From NCBI GenBank assembly GCA_032433765.1, contig JAVIAB010000051.1:54145828-54209827 (forward strand): DNA of 64,000 bases. Direction: 5' to 3'. Position numbers and translations under genes: made by a program. Under the pieces are notes generated by a model, which worked only from the letters and a program-made list of their open reading frames with translations, did not search any database and was not told where the DNA came from. The stretch comes from Megaustenia siamemsis. Lineage: Eukaryota > Mollusca > Gastropoda > Stylommatophora > Ariophantidae. Positions 50,601-61,549 of this stretch are shown piece by piece (position 1 is the stretch's first letter; every line of letters begins with the position of its first letter).

Positions 50601-53600
50601 CAGAGGGGGGAACAAGGGTTGGTTCCTACATTCCAGGAAGAACTGGAGAGCCCAGGGGCCATCTTTGTGAGGTATAGAAGTGTATAGAGAGCAGACATCA
50701 AAAACAAAAAGGCGGTAGGTTTTATCAGGGCAAGGAGAGAACGTAGAGAATAATTTGAAGGCGTGGTTAGTATCCTTAAGGGAAGCCTATGGGCAATAAG
50801 TTGGAAGATGCTGTCCAAGTAGTCCAAGGTGTAAACATTAGGACAAGAACAAGCAGAGACAATGGGTGTCCAGGATTGCAAAGTTTGTGGATCTTATGTA
50901 GCATAGGGAAGGAGGGCTTACCAAAGATCGAGTCAGGAATGATAAGGCTATTGGTGCTGGAAGGGAGAGCTTTGCTTTTGATCTAATCAGAGGTGGTGGA
51001 CTTGACCTATTGTTCTTAAGCGTGGGGTCAGTAGGGCAAGGTTTGTAGAATGGAGAGTTGGGAATATCCCTCTAATGAGTAGAGGTAGATAAGAGTCCTT
51101 ATGCCATACCACTATGGAGCCACCTTTATGAGCAATATGATAACTATGTCATTATGTTGGTGGAGATTAGTAAGGGCTGGAGATTCAGTAGGGGAGAGAT
51201 TAGGGCGATGTAGGGGAAAGATTAGAGCAATGTAAGGGAGAGATTAAAACGATGTAGTCTCTGGGAGTGCAAATGTTTGATTTCCTGGGAAGTGGTGGAA
51301 ATATATTTGTCGAGTGCAGGAGTAGCACCAGGGGGTCCGATCAGGTTTAGAGGCCTTGAAATGGGAGAATGAAAAAGACTTGTGAACCAGCATGGTTTAT
51401 TTCTCAGTTGTTTCATGCTGCAGGATTTAGTGAGGAGGAGATCAGAACAATTATTTTTAAATTGTTTGATGTGTGATGAAGATAATCAGACAACTAACTT
51501 AGGAACCTGTGTGCCAAATGTGTATTGGACACATTTTCTTATTACTGCTATTCCTGTGGTCACATAATCCCTAACAAAATGGTGATTAAGAAGTGTCTGA
51601 TGTCATGGGTGCTTTAAATCCCTTTAACTATGCAGTATTAAGTTAAAGAAAGGGTTAATAATTTGTTTCAGCTTTCATGCTACATAATTAATTATGTTGT
51701 TTTTTTTTAACAGGATAGAAAAGAAAGAAGCCAGAAGCTAAAGGATGATGGGAATGTAAAATTTCGTAATGACCAATATGATGAGGCCATTATTGCTTAC
51801 ACCGAAGCCTTGGATATATGCCCTTTAAATTTTCTTAAAGAAAGGTCTATTATGTTTGCAAACAGAGCAGCTTGTAAAATGAAAAAAGTAAGTAAACAAA
51901 AGAACAATCAGTTTAGCACATTTCTCAAGTCATGTTTTTTTGTTTTGATAATTAAGGACAATACAATGTAATTCTGGCATTATATTTCCTAGAGGAGGTT
52001 TGTCAGCTTAAGTGCCTGATCATCCCTAATGCTATGTCAGCAAGTGCTTTTATTCCTGGCAGGTTCTGCCAAGCTGGAAAAGTTTGAGCAAATAAGGATC
52101 AGGAACAGAAAATATACATTGGTCCTCCATATGGGAGGTGGGGGGAAACAGCATAGAAGTGACAACCTTATCTGTGCAGAAAAGAGCATGTGATATGGAA
52201 ACAACAGGTGATCACATTTTGCCGTTTACTGCAAGGTGGACACAGGAAATGAGGCTCACCTGATGACTATAGTCCGTTCAGAATCGTTTGCCGAGATGTT
52301 ATGATTTATAATTCAAAAAGTTCTTGATGATTTCACATGATTTTTGGCATACGTGTTAAAATGTCCATGTCACGAGAACATATGTGTTACTCGATGTCTA
52401 GCTATAACGGTTTTCTTAAAGCGGCGAATTCCTTTGATCTTTGCCCATGTAACTATTATTTTGACCCTAATCAAAATGTTTTACAGTAATCTAGTGCAAC
52501 GATGACCCATAGGCGTGTCCATAAAATTTTACTGGGTGGCAAGTATACAAATTTTAAATTATATATAGAACTTTTGTTCGTAGAGTCAATTTGATATAGT
52601 TCCATGCTCTTGGTGTGAGTTTCCCAAATGTTGTCGCTGCCTTTCAAATACGTACATTTAGTTCCTCATCTAAGGAAAGTGTGGCTGTAATAGTGGATCC
52701 AAGATAGCTGAACTTCTGTACTGACTCAAGCAGGCTTCCATTCAAAGTAATGGTTGTTGGTTTGCTTATAACATATTTTTGATTGCTTGGGTGGTCTTGA
52801 ACAATAAACTGTTTAACAAATCAACTAGGAAATTTTGCAAATCAAACTATTTATCTGTAGACTTAATCAGAGTAATGATCATTCAGAATCAGACGAGTCA
52901 AATAGGTCGATTACTGCTTTCGGCTGAACAAACAACAAACCATCCTTTTTCCAATATTCCTCTTCTTGTCGTAACACATGATCCTCACATTTTACCCAGT
53001 AGTCTTTATTTATATTTGATAGAGCCTGAAATGTAAGTGTCTCAACATCGCATAATTTGAAAGTTTTATTTGTATATGCTACGCGTCCTTTAACTTTTGC
53101 CCAAACTAGTTCTATAGGATTTAAGTGTGCATGATATGGAGGTAGTCTCGAACATCTATGGCCATGTTCTTGAATTAACTTGTCTATTTTAAATATCTTT
53201 GTACGTTGTGTCTGTTTTACAAGGCTAAGCAATTCGGGTTTCAAGTAGCTGTCGTTAACTTGTATGTGTTCTTTTATGAGCCACGTTTTGATTGCATCTT
53301 TTGTACTTGATGATGTTGGGATTCTATCTTCTACGTTAACTACGTTATGGTATGAAGCATTGTCCATTATCAGACAAGAAGGTCGATCTAATATTGGAAG
53401 GATACTTTTCTCGATCCAGTCTTTAAATATGTGCCCATTCATTTCGGAGTGGTAGTCTCTATTGTCTATGGATTTTGAAATGAAAACGAGATGAGCATTC
53501 TGCAACAACCCATTATGTCTGCTACCTGCATGTGCAACTATCAAACGTTGCCCTTTACTGCTTGGTACTGATCTTTTAATACTTCCATCTGCTAACTGCC

Positions 53601-56600
53601 ATTCCTTTTCATTTGTATGATGAGCGTTGATCCAAGTTTCATCTAAATAAACAATATCATAGTCATTTTCGCGCATTTCCTTCACTTCACGTAAATACTT
53701 GCTTCTAAGAGCTACTAGATGTGGCTTCTCACAAATAATGTTTTTTCCACCAGCATACTTTCTAAAGGTGAAGCCTGCACTTCTTAATATTTTCCATAAT
53801 GAAGTTTTTGATATTTCAATGTCGTTGTTAGTTTTCAGCCAAAGCTTCAACTTTCTAAGTGTCACTTCTTCGTTTATATCAAACATTCGACAGATTTCTC
53901 TTTTTACTAGGTCCTTATCAAAACTGTCTAACGTTTCTTTCCTTCCTTGCTTTCTTGCATTTGTTGGCAATAAATATCCGCTTCCTTTAACTATTCGATC
54001 AAATGAACGTTTACACAAACCTAAAATATGCATTGTTCTCTTCTCAGGGTTTGATAAAGAACAATAAAGATGTCCCTTTTTACGCTCTCTGCAGAAGTAT
54101 TGATAAATCTTTATAGCAATGTTATGCTCAGTAAAATATTTTGCCTTTATATTCATTCTCACATAGACTTGCAGAAGATAATATGGATAGTGCCGCCTCC
54201 TTTCTGTAAATATTGAGATTTGCCTCTGAATTATGACTCGAACTCGAGTCTACGGCCGTGATTTTGACGTCACATAATTTCCGGTTTCGGCTAAAATGTC
54301 ATTTTGTGCTAAACGGGAAATTTCATATGTAACATTTCTTTATAAACATTTATAGTGGAAACATAACTATTTTAGGACGGTGCGCATTCAGCCGTGAAGG
54401 TCATGCCTATATGTTAAAGAATCAGCTGTGAGATGTAAGCATCTACATAATCCCGCCGGTGTTTATAATATCGATTAACTTTTTTTAAATATAGGTTAAA
54501 TAAGGCATCTTTGAAACTGGATCACATTTCTTTGATAAAAAAATATTTTTATAGCGACATTAGTATTCTAAACCTAACTTCAAAAGATCAATGCAAATGA
54601 ACAATAAGTTTTTGAAAAAAATAAATTAATGTCTTGGCAAACGAATCTGAACGGACTATAGAAGCGTATCTACATAGTGCTTAATTGTGGGTGCTGTTCG
54701 TTATGTGTATTTGCAAACATGAATTCAATTGGTTACAATTAGTGTGGCCGTATTTCTCAATGATTTTGTCAACATGATACAACTTTTTCTTATCCGTATT
54801 CTTCACAAGTTGGAACAATTCGGGTTTTAAATATGTGTCGTCAAATTTGACATTTTCATTCGCAAGCCATGTCCTAATTTGCTCTTTTGCATTTGATGCA
54901 GTAGGCACTTTGTCCCATCTTGAATTCCCTAAGGAAGTGCTGATATAGTAAAACAGTAACCTTTTGCATAGTTATAAATTTGCATTTCAAACTCATTGTA
55001 ATTTAGATATAAATGTTGGTATTTAAAGTCAACAAATTGTCTACTGAGTCTTCACAAAATTAATAAAGATACGCCTTCCCTTCAGTAATTAATGCCCAGG
55101 CCGTGGTGCGTCATGTCGTTCAATAACAATTCAGTTTTGTGCACGGGATTTTCCTGAACTTAGTGTTTCTGCAATAGCCAAACTATTTTACGTGAACGAC
55201 CGCACCAAATTAATGTATATATCCTAAAATGGTGTCAAATTCGAACAGGGTGAATTTAATATAGCCTAAAGAAGAAAACTTTTAAACTAGATCAAATATC
55301 TCAGAGCAAAAAATATTTCTATAACGACATCAATATTATAAGATTACATGCAAAAGTTGAAAGCAAAATAACAAACGGTTATCACGTAAAGCTAATTCAA
55401 GTGTGGTTATGAATTTCTGAACGGACTATAGCAGTAACTCTCTCCATACGTTTCAACGCACTGTGTGCAATGCCGATTTTTGCCGCATAGTGCGTTACTC
55501 TCAATCTGATTAATGTGAACCGTCATCAAACCATATTGTTTTAACATGTCTTGTGTTATTTTGGTATTGGTGAAATCTAATACCTTGTTCAAGTATCTAA
55601 AATTTATATATAATATGTTAGATAAATATAAATATGCAGATTCATTTATAAAACCATGAAAAATTTTGTTTCTGAAATCTCTTTCATTGCATTGATAAAA
55701 AGCTTCCATACGGAAAGAGTTAATGAAACAAAGTAATAGCTTATTTTTGTTTGTGCTTGCATGTTTTTTTTTTCATTCATGGGTGGGTGAGTTGGTTTGT
55801 TTAGGAGGGAAGGGTGTTCATGGTGTGGAGGTTTTTTATGAACAGTTGCTCTTAGAAAAATATTGTCTAATCTATGAACAAATCTGATGGCAAGTTGAAG
55901 AGAGACTACTGTCTGGCAATGAAATTGTTTATAAGAATTAGATTAGTAATGAAATTGTTGGGGCATGTTAAAAGACACAACAGCCTACTATAAGTAATAT
56001 TGGAAGGGAAAATACAAGGTAAAAGAGGCAGACCAAGACTAACATGGATGAGTAACATCAAAAGATGGACAAGTCAACCTATGACAACCTGCACCATCAA
56101 AGCAAGAAACAGAGTGGAATGGTGATCCGTGGTAGCCAACCTTCGTTGCGGAGACGGCACGTGATGATGATGAGATTAGTAATGGTGAGCTACAGTAAAT
56201 TTGATTGTATTATAAGTCTGTCTGTGTCTCTTTATTCGGTGTAGGTGTGCACTAGTGGTGCATGTGCATTAGTACCCTTGCCAATGCATGTGTGTGGATT
56301 TAATGGGTGGGTGGAATCAACACCTTTACTATAACACATGGCATTGCCTTAAGTAACCAATTCTTTTTTTTCAAATATGTAATGGCCTCACTCACTGCAC
56401 ATTTTCAACTGTGATGACCTATGATGAACAATGATAATCCACAGTGTCATTTCTGAAATATGCAATATTTTTTTTAATGAGTCAGATTTAGCAAATCACC
56501 AAACCCATTTGAATGTGCCAGTTGGGCCATGTTTATATAATCTCCAGAATCCAATTTTACCTGTGATGACACACTTAAAAAGGAAACTTAAACAAGATGT

Positions 56601-59300
56601 CAAAAAGTTAGTACAGTAGATTATCAAATATCATAAACTTCGCTCAATGAGTTGAGGAATGTAAATAAAATCTAGGAAAAGCACTAGCCTCCTCACATTC
56701 AAATGCTGTGGCATAGTATGGTGATTCAGCTTAATACTTCACTCTACTACAACATTAAAATGTGTCACAGGGCACAGCTGTCTGTTTCCATCTAAAAGTG
56801 GTCATTTAGTTCTAATCTTGGGGTTTGCATTGTTTATGGATGATGTCCTGAACCTAGTACATTCTTAAAATTAACTATTTATGGAAGTAAAGCAGCACTT
56901 CATGAGTCACTTAAAGTGCTTATGTCAAATATTATATATATATATATAATATGAGCAGTTTATATGGTTTGTGCTACACTTGTAAATAAAAAGCAAGTCT
57001 TATATAAATAAATATTTAGCCATTATACGTTCTTGTATAATTTTTCTTTCTCTCTTGCCTTGGATTTTTCCCAGTAAGTAATATTTGTATAAGGATATCA
57101 AAAGCAAGAGGAGCTTTCATTGCACTGGGAAACATATGGAAATCCAAAGAAATTAGGTTAAATACAAAGATAAAAATTTTCAACTCAAATGTTAAGTTGG
57201 TCCTATTATATGGCTGTGAAACATGGAGAATAACAAAATTGACAATCACGAAGGTACAGACTTTCATTAATGGATGCTTACGCAGAATAAAGGAATGGAA
57301 ATGGCAGGACAAAGTCACTAACGGGGAATTATGGAAATGTACCGGTCAAATACCAGTGGATAAAGAGATACAGCGAAGACGATGGCGATGGATAGGACAC
57401 ACACTACGGAAGCCAACTGAGAGTATTACACAACAGGCCCTTTTTTGGAATCCCCAGGGGAAAAGACAAAGAGGAAGACCAAGGAATTCTTGGAGAAGAC
57501 AGATCGAAGCAGAGATGAAGATGATGGGGGAGACATGGAATGATCTTAAAAGAATTGCAAAAAACATAACGACTTGGAAAGTGTTTGTTGAAGACCTATG
57601 CTCCACTGGGAGCTAATAGGTAGAAGAAGAAGAAGAATATTTGTTTGTAATTTTCAGTATTTCTATAGCTTGTTTTGTGACTTGTGTGTGTGTGTATATA
57701 TATATATATAACTATTGGAATTTTGTTAATTCAGGAGTTATATGAAGCAGCGATTCGGGACAGTACATATGCTCTGGATCTTCATCCATATTATTTGAAA
57801 GCTCTTCTGCGCAGAGCAGAGCTGTATGAAAAAACAGAAAAACTTGATGAAGCCCTCAAAGACTACCAGAAGGTTGTAGAAATTGATCCATCCCAAGGCA
57901 TGGCCAGAGCTGCTTGTATGGTTAGTTTTCTCTTGTACATTTTTTTTCTTCTTTCTATTTTGGTTAAGTAGAATTTTATTGCTCTTATTTTGATTTTTTT
58001 AGCATACATATTATCTTCATCGGAGTCACAGTAGCTCAGTTGTTAGTGAACTGAACTACTAAGGACACGAGGTCAGGTTCAATTCTGATAGATAGCTCCT
58101 AGGTTCCCCAGCTTTAAATGGGTAGCAGATTTTTCTGGGAAAGTAGGGTGGCGTGGCATGATAAACAACCACATTATCCATAAAATATGCCATCGGTCAC
58201 TGAATATATGGACATTACCACCATATTCTCCATGCTCCCTACAAGATGAAGGGAAACCTTTATCATCTAGGTACGGTATAAAGGTAAACTTTAATCGGCA
58301 TCTTAGCATGCAAGTTTTCACCCATATGTGCTCGGTCGCCTATCCAGAAGTGTTCGGAGGCTTCTGGGTAGTATCGCTTAAAGCATCGAAACTCACGATG
58401 TGAGACAGCATTCCTCTCCTATATCATCATGCTCTCTTGTTGCATATATTGACATATTGATTTGCTTTATTTTCCTTTGATTTTTGTTACATCATATGAT
58501 CTGTATATTTTCCTCTTTTCAAAGTTACACTTGCTAACACCCTTTGTTTATTAACAACAGTTGCATCGTTTTATTTCATGTCACAAAATATTACATTTTA
58601 CATTATTCAATAATTACATGGATGGAAAAAACATGTCCATAGAAGATAATAGTATATTTTATTGAATGAGTAGTCAATGGACTAAACACTTGACCCAGTA
58701 CCTCATCATCTTTACGTTTCCTAGACAAACTGTTACAAAAGATATGCTTCATAGCTGTTTGTTTTCAGTTCAAAGTGGAATTTTGGTTTTAATCTTGAAA
58801 TTTAGCAACATATGTGGGTAAAGATGCCTTGAGCCTATAACATTTCTCTCATTCTTTAAACTGATATTTTGTATAGAAGTGGTTTTAATTTGTGACACCA
58901 TACTCAAAATGTATCATTTCTTGTTAAAGTTAATATTTATGTATGAATCATAATTTTGGAGGTAGTAATGCTCATAGTAAAAAAAAAATCATCAAAAATT
59001 GAGAGCTTCAGGGCATGCAATATTCAGTTTTTTAACCACTGAAGTTTTTAAATTTATAGTTTTTAGACCATGTTTTGTTTAGAAATGTATGTTTTCTTGT
59101 GTCTAAGTATGTTCAAACATTCAAAATAATTTTGCTGCCCATATCTGAACCGTAACTGCTTATTAAGAGATTGTGTGTGTTTGATCTCCAATAGATTATA
59201 TATTTATTCATCTTAAAATTTATACTATCTTTATTTGTCTGATAGAAACTGGCAGAACAGATAAAGGACAGAAATGAAAAAATGAAAGAGGAAATGATAG
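46955..59300 (+). CDS. TTC1: TTC1 (tetratricopeptide repeat protein 1), 3' end missing
   Basis: Coding exons: 46998-47615, 51714-51887, 57735-57920, 59246-59300; all GT-AG. Phases are 0, 0, 0, then 1 at the last visible donor. 344 codons seen. Residues 1-206 are acidic and probably disordered (EDEYHSADENGSVEEDSGDE). Residues 207-320 are three TPR-like units: DDGNVKFRNDQYDEAIIAY, then FANRAACKMKKELYEAAIRD, then RRAELYEKTEKLDEALKDYQ. Residues 321-344 (LAEQIKDRNEKMKEEMIG) match the conserved stretch after the TPRs in TTC1. TTC1 is a cytosolic TPR co-chaperone-type adaptor that in mammals binds G-alpha and Ras. The final conserved exon (LKDLGN..L.PFGLS region) was not found before 64000. Naming rests on recalled similarity to vertebrate TTC1. 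Confidence 0.88.
46958..47011 (+). promoter_or_regulatory. upstream ORF overlapping the TTC1 start
   Basis: An ATG at 46958 opens MFTRRVIRLKLQHYGNK and stops at 47011, past the TTC1 ATG at 46998 in another frame. A ribosome starting here would pass the main start, so it may lower TTC1 translation. Its ATG context (TTAATGT) is poor. Confidence 0.4.
47808..48675 (-). mobile_element. LINE-B copy with large internal deletion
   Basis: 48480-48668 codes the end of the endonuclease (SLVCVKTRPRADCNGNHVPV), 48060-48450 the EN-RT linker (SIDEQWEMLKESLQQ, RTNSRKKWMTSDIF), and 47808-48060 the 3' end. The RT is missing, with a sharp joint near 48060. Lies in TTC1 intron 1. Confidence 0.75.
48840..51270 (-). 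mobile_element. Penelope-like element PLE-2, degenerate
   Basis: On the minus strand: RT pieces (SWTPIVSACSCPN near 50870; YYWYIDDGFGVSDLSEPDLT at 50365-50430), a GIY-YIG C-terminal piece (GIPVSSHFRLPGHNTSDDF at 49460), non-coding 3' part, and the end motif CTTGAAGGCTTTTGCTGAAA at 48905-48925. Several frame breaks and a LINE-B insertion at 50208-50302. Same layout as PLE-1 but diverged. Lies in TTC1 intron 1. Confidence 0.8.
50208..50302 (+). mobile_element. LINE-B 3' end inserted in PLE-2
   Basis: A 95-bp 5'-truncated copy (CACTGTAGATAGAAGATTGT, then GGCGATCATG inverse, ending GATGATGAG) flanked by the 9-bp repeat GAGGTAGAA (50199-50207 and 50303-50311). Confidence 0.75.
51714..51887 (+). 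CDS. TTC1: TTC1 exon, first TPRs
   Basis: Acceptor TTTTTTTTAACAG, donor GTAAGT. 58 codons, phase 0 at both ends. Codes SQKLKDDGNVKFRNDQYDEA and IIAYTEALDICPL (TPR 1), then FANRAACKMKK (start of TPR 2). Confidence 0.9.
51888..52267. other. TTC1 intron 2, unassigned start
   Basis: No repeat recognised before the Tc1/mariner-type transposon. Confidence 0.35.
52560..52790 (-). mobile_element. LINE thumb fragment nested in the DD83E transposon
   Basis: On the minus strand TITLNGSLLESVQKFSYLGS, then TLSLDEELNVRI, stop, KAATTFGKLTPRAW, a typical RT thumb (F.YLGS.I...L..DEE...RI.KA...F..L). No other copy of this family in the window. Confidence 0.65.
52879..54162 (-). CDS. DD83E transposase, intact
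   Basis: 427 residues without breaks. Residues 1-130 are a helix-turn-helix DNA-binding region (LSNPEKRTMHILGLCKRSFD and VTLRKLKLWLKTN). Catalytic residues: D174 in VYLDETW, D267 in IMDNASYH and E351 in NPIELVW, with 83 residues between the last two. The LPPYHAHLNPIE block is the usual last motif of the IS630-Tc1-mariner group. The long D-to-E spacer, with TKDAIKTWL and KPELLSLVKQ, is close to the DD82E spacing I recall for the Sailor group. The acidic end DLFDSSDSE is unusual. The enzyme would cut and paste the element into TA sites. Translation start could also be MNIKAK, two codons on. Confidence 0.88.
   Translation of the reverse strand: MRMNIKAKYFTEHNIAIKIYQYFCRERKKGHLYCSLSNPEKRTMHILGLCKRSFDRIVKGSGYLLPTNARKQGRKETLDSFDKDLVKREICRMFDINEEVTLRKLKLWLKTNNDIEISKTSLWKILRSAGFTFRKYAGGKNIICEKPHLVALRSKYLREVKEMRENDYDIVYLDETWINAHHTNEKEWQLADGSIKRSVPSSKGQRLIVAHAGSRHNGLLQNAHLVFISKSIDNRDYHSEMNGHIFKDWIEKSILPILDRPSCLIMDNASYHNVVNVEDRIPTSSSTKDAIKTWLIKEHIQVNDSYLKPELLSLVKQTQRTKIFKIDKLIQEHGHRCSRLPPYHAHLNPIELVWAKVKGRVAYTNKTFKLCDVETLTFQALSNINKDYWVKCEDHVLRQEEEYWKKDGLLFVQPKAVIDLFDSSDSE
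54661..55430 (-). mobile_element. remnant of a related DD8xE transposon
   Basis: Directly beside the intact element. 54681-54908 codes SNAKEQIRTWLANENVKFDD and TYLKPELFQLVKNTDKKKLY, the spacer region of the same transposase family. It then has non-coding sequence like 54480-54640 and an end TTCTGAACGGACTATAG at 55417-55433. The left end and the catalytic region are missing. Confidence 0.7.
55432..55730 (-). mobile_element. TTAA-type element, sister of 16273-16707
   Basis: On the minus strand it begins TTAACTCTTTCCGTATGGAA and ends GTATGGAGAGAGTTA, an inverted repeat of about 16 bp. One open frame runs through it (YQCNERDFRNKIFHGF, MLKQYGLMTVHINQ, CGKNRHCTQC). Ends and target suggest a piggyBac-type element; the frame may be the end of its transposase with a small cysteine motif. 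Confidence 0.55.
55957..56172 (+). mobile_element. LINE-D 3' end
   Basis: LGHVKRHNSLL-type coding, GKRGRPRLTWMSNIKRW, and the end GGAGACGGCACGTGATGATG. Confidence 0.8.
56173..57090. other. TTC1 intron 2, unassigned
   Basis: AT-rich, a short (TA)n near 56935. No element recognised. Confidence 0.4.
57093..57635 (+). mobile_element. RTE 3' end, 5'-truncated, frame intact
   Basis: Starts AAGGATATCAAAAGCAAGAG and matches 37517-38055 at about 97 percent by eye. Its frame from 57197 to 57616 is unbroken: FINGCLRRIKEWKWQDKVTN, RRRWRWIGHTLRKPTESITQ, GRPRNSWRRQIEAEMKMMGE, VEDLCSTGS. It ends in a (GAA)n tail and gives the reference for the single-base losses in the 34.8-kb copy. Confidence 0.88.
57735..57920 (+). 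CDS. TTC1: TTC1 exon, TPR 2-3
   Basis: Acceptor TTTTGTTAATTCAG, donor GTTAGT. 62 codons, phase 0 at both ends. Codes ELYEAAIRDSTYALDLHPYY and LKALLRRAELYEKTEKLDEA, then LKDYQKVVEIDPSQ. The RRAELYEKT.KLDEAL.DY stretch is the most conserved part of TTC1. Confidence 0.92.
58020..58260 (+). mobile_element. old SINE-1 copy
   Basis: Head GGAGTCACAGTAGCTCAGTT with B-box GGTTCAATTC, then a diverged body (ATGGGTAGCAGATTTTTCTG, ACCACATTATCC). Confidence 0.7.
58262..58425 (-). mobile_element. SINE-2 body fragment
   Basis: CATATGTGCTCGGTCGCCTA and AAGCATCGAAACTCACGAT match 4790-4880. It abuts the SINE-1 copy. Confidence 0.7.
58430..59240. other. TTC1 intron 3, unassigned
   Basis: AT-rich, no element recognised. 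Confidence 0.4.
59246..59300 (+). CDS. TTC1: TTC1 exon, post-TPR helix
   Basis: Acceptor TTTATTTGTCTGATAG, donor GTAAGG; leaves in phase 1. Codes KLAEQIKDRNEKMKEEMIG, matching the conserved (L)P.QI.ERNE+.KEEM segment of TTC1. Confidence 0.88.
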
Positions 59301-59534
59301 GTAAGGTTGCATCTCTTAATGTCAGTATAATCTTCATGATATTTTCTAAGGAAATAATCCGTAGGAAAAAGAAAAGTGAGTGGCTTGTGGGTAAACCAAA
59401 ATGATATACAAAGATGTCTGTGAGCATCCCATATGTTGTGGCTCAGGTCACAACAACAAAAATGTTGTGTTCTCGTGTAACTCGCTTGCTATACTTCAAT
59501 TGTTATGACATTAAAATAATATCTATTTTTATCT

Positions 59535-59770
59535 ATGATTTCTCTCTGCGGCAACCACCCCTGGTCTCAGCAACGAGGCCCAGCTTGAAACGTCAATTAC
59601 TCATCGACAAAAAAAATATGAGTACCTCAGAAGTTGGCATTATCTGCCTGTTCGGCGAGGGACCCCTGTGCACATGGCTGCCAGGTAAAAATGGATTAAC
59701 ATGCAAAATTCAGTTCCTAGTCACTAGGGACTTCGTCATAGGTCAAAGCTGGCAAATGAAAAAAAAAAAA
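59535..59770 (+). mobile_element. SINE-3, 5'-truncated
   Basis: Starts within the body (CAACCACCCCTGGTCTCAGC) and ends in an A-run at 59758. The tRNA-like head is missing. Confidence 0.75.
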
Positions 59771-59779
59771 AAATCAAGT

Positions 59780-60680
59780 CTCAGTCACTGCATCTAAAAT
59801 TGCCATGCTGTCCTTTATATAGTGTAACTAACGTGTCATTAAATGTGGATAACTGACCGTGACATGAGGATGACACAAGATTTGCCTGTCATAAATTGGC
59901 ATAGGCTTGTTCTACCATACTACTAGGTCTCTCATCTTTTAACATGTTGAATATTCATTTGTCCAATAGTGGTAAATCACTCTCCTCTAATTAGTGATTC
60001 TTGACTCTCTCCTTGTATTTGGCTATTGCAATCTACAGAGTCTTGTAAAGTGATGTGATGCAACAAAATAAATCAAAGGGGGTTCATGTCAATTAACATG
60101 GTTGACAACTATTTTAATACAGACAACATATATAGTGAATGCAGACCTCTACCTCTATTCTCACATTCTCTTGTCTATCTATGGTCAGCCACAATCAAAT
60201 ATAATCTTGAAATCTATTCTAATTCACAATTCCTTTTAGGCCATATTCTAGTATCTGTTTTTCTCTATCTCTTTGTAGTCTGTTCATATATTGGTGAACA
60301 CAGTGTCCTTAAATTTTCTCATAAACTGTTTGATGAATTGAAGTTTTTGCATGCAGTCTTAGATTTTCACTGACTTTAAGATTATAACATTTAAGTCCAA
60401 AGGAAGAATGGATTTTGAACTAATCGTTTTTTGTTATATTATTTTAAAGAAAATTACAAAAAAGGTGCCCTAAACATTAGATTTTAGTAGTAAATCAGGT
60501 TTTTTTTAAACGGTATATCAAATAAAGAGGCCTAAGCAAAGTACGTCCTTGGTGCCATGGTAATTACACCATTGAAAAAATGATACAGGTTGGTTTGTGT
60601 AAAAGTAAAGTTTTCTTCCATGTGTTTATACTATATGTTGAAAGTAGTGTCCATTAATTAAACGGAAGCGTTCAATTGTC
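59780..60680. other. unassigned, TTC1 intron 4
   Basis: No exon for the TTC1 C-terminus and no clear repeat. Confidence 0.4.
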
Positions 60681-60895
60681 TGTAAAGCTTAGAAATGTCT
60701 GTCCCGGCAGCCACAAGCATTTTTTTTTACATTAAATAAGAAAAATCGTGCAGGAAATTAATTTTCTAAAGACAACAAATATTTTATAAAGGTCAGAATG
60801 ATTAACAGTGCACAAAGTTTCTATTCATTCTCTCAGAAGATTGCAGAGCTATGATTTTTTTTTAAAGATGTTCATGAATTTATGAACAGACTATA
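60681..60895 (-). repeat. possible worn end of the DD8xE transposon family
   Basis: ATGAATTTATGAACAGACTATAA resembles the end GAATTTCTGAACGGACTATAG at 55.4 kb. The partner end was not found. Confidence 0.3.
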
Positions 60896-61184
60896 ACAAC
60901 TTCTACTTTAGATATCAACTCTTACTGATACTCTTGAGAAATGAGTATCAATAAAACTCTCAATAAAACTACACCCTAGCTGGAACCATCTTTCTTAATA
61001 GCAGATAGCAGACATCCCACACAAAATACATCTGCTCATCTGGAGACATGTATCTAGAATCAATAACCAATGATCTTTACTTTCCTTCATCAACTATCTC
61101 ATGTGATTTCCAAGTCAATTGAGCTGGCTATAACACAAAAATCTTGTGATCAGCCATTAGCTCACATATAGGACACATCTGAGT

Positions 61185-61549
61185 AAAAGTAAGTAAAGTA
61201 CCCCCCGTCACGCCAAGTGGCGTATAGGGAAATATGGTGTTAGTGACCCTATATTTTACAGACCTTCAGCACATGATTTTTGGGGTAATGTGGTCGGTAT
61301 TACGCCCGTGCTGCTTTACTTTCCCAGAAAAAATCCGGTACCCATTTAAGGCTGGGTGAACCCGGAGCCGTCGGTTGGGATCGAACCCTACCCCTTGTCC
61401 GTAGTAGTCCAGTTCACTAACCACTGAGCTATCGCGGCTCCCACTAATTTTCAGGGAATTAGTAAAACCCAGGTGTCCTCGCCAGGGTACGAACCCCGGC
61501 TGTTGCCGTGGTAAGCCAACCGCCTATCGATTGCGCTAACCGGACACCC
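61185..61549 (-). mobile_element. composite dimeric SINE, inverted copy
   Basis: Same two heads and same internal junction as 29957-30325. Flanked by the perfect 13-bp repeat GACACATCTGAGT (61172-61184 and 61550-61562). About 98 percent identical to the other copy by eye, so the family is young. Confidence 0.9.

Larger units (their letters stand above)
52270..54658 (-). mobile_element. complete Tc1/mariner-type transposon (DD83E)
   Basis: 2389 bp with terminal inverted repeats of about 30 bp (TAGTCCGTTCAGAATCGTTT on the left, with an inverse ending CTGAACGGACTA on the right; two or three mismatches), flanked by TA (52268-52269 and 54659-54660). It carries one intact transposase on the minus strand. 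52560-52790 is a LINE fragment inside it. With intact gene, TIRs and TA duplication it looks recently active. Lies in TTC1 intron 2. Confidence 0.9.
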
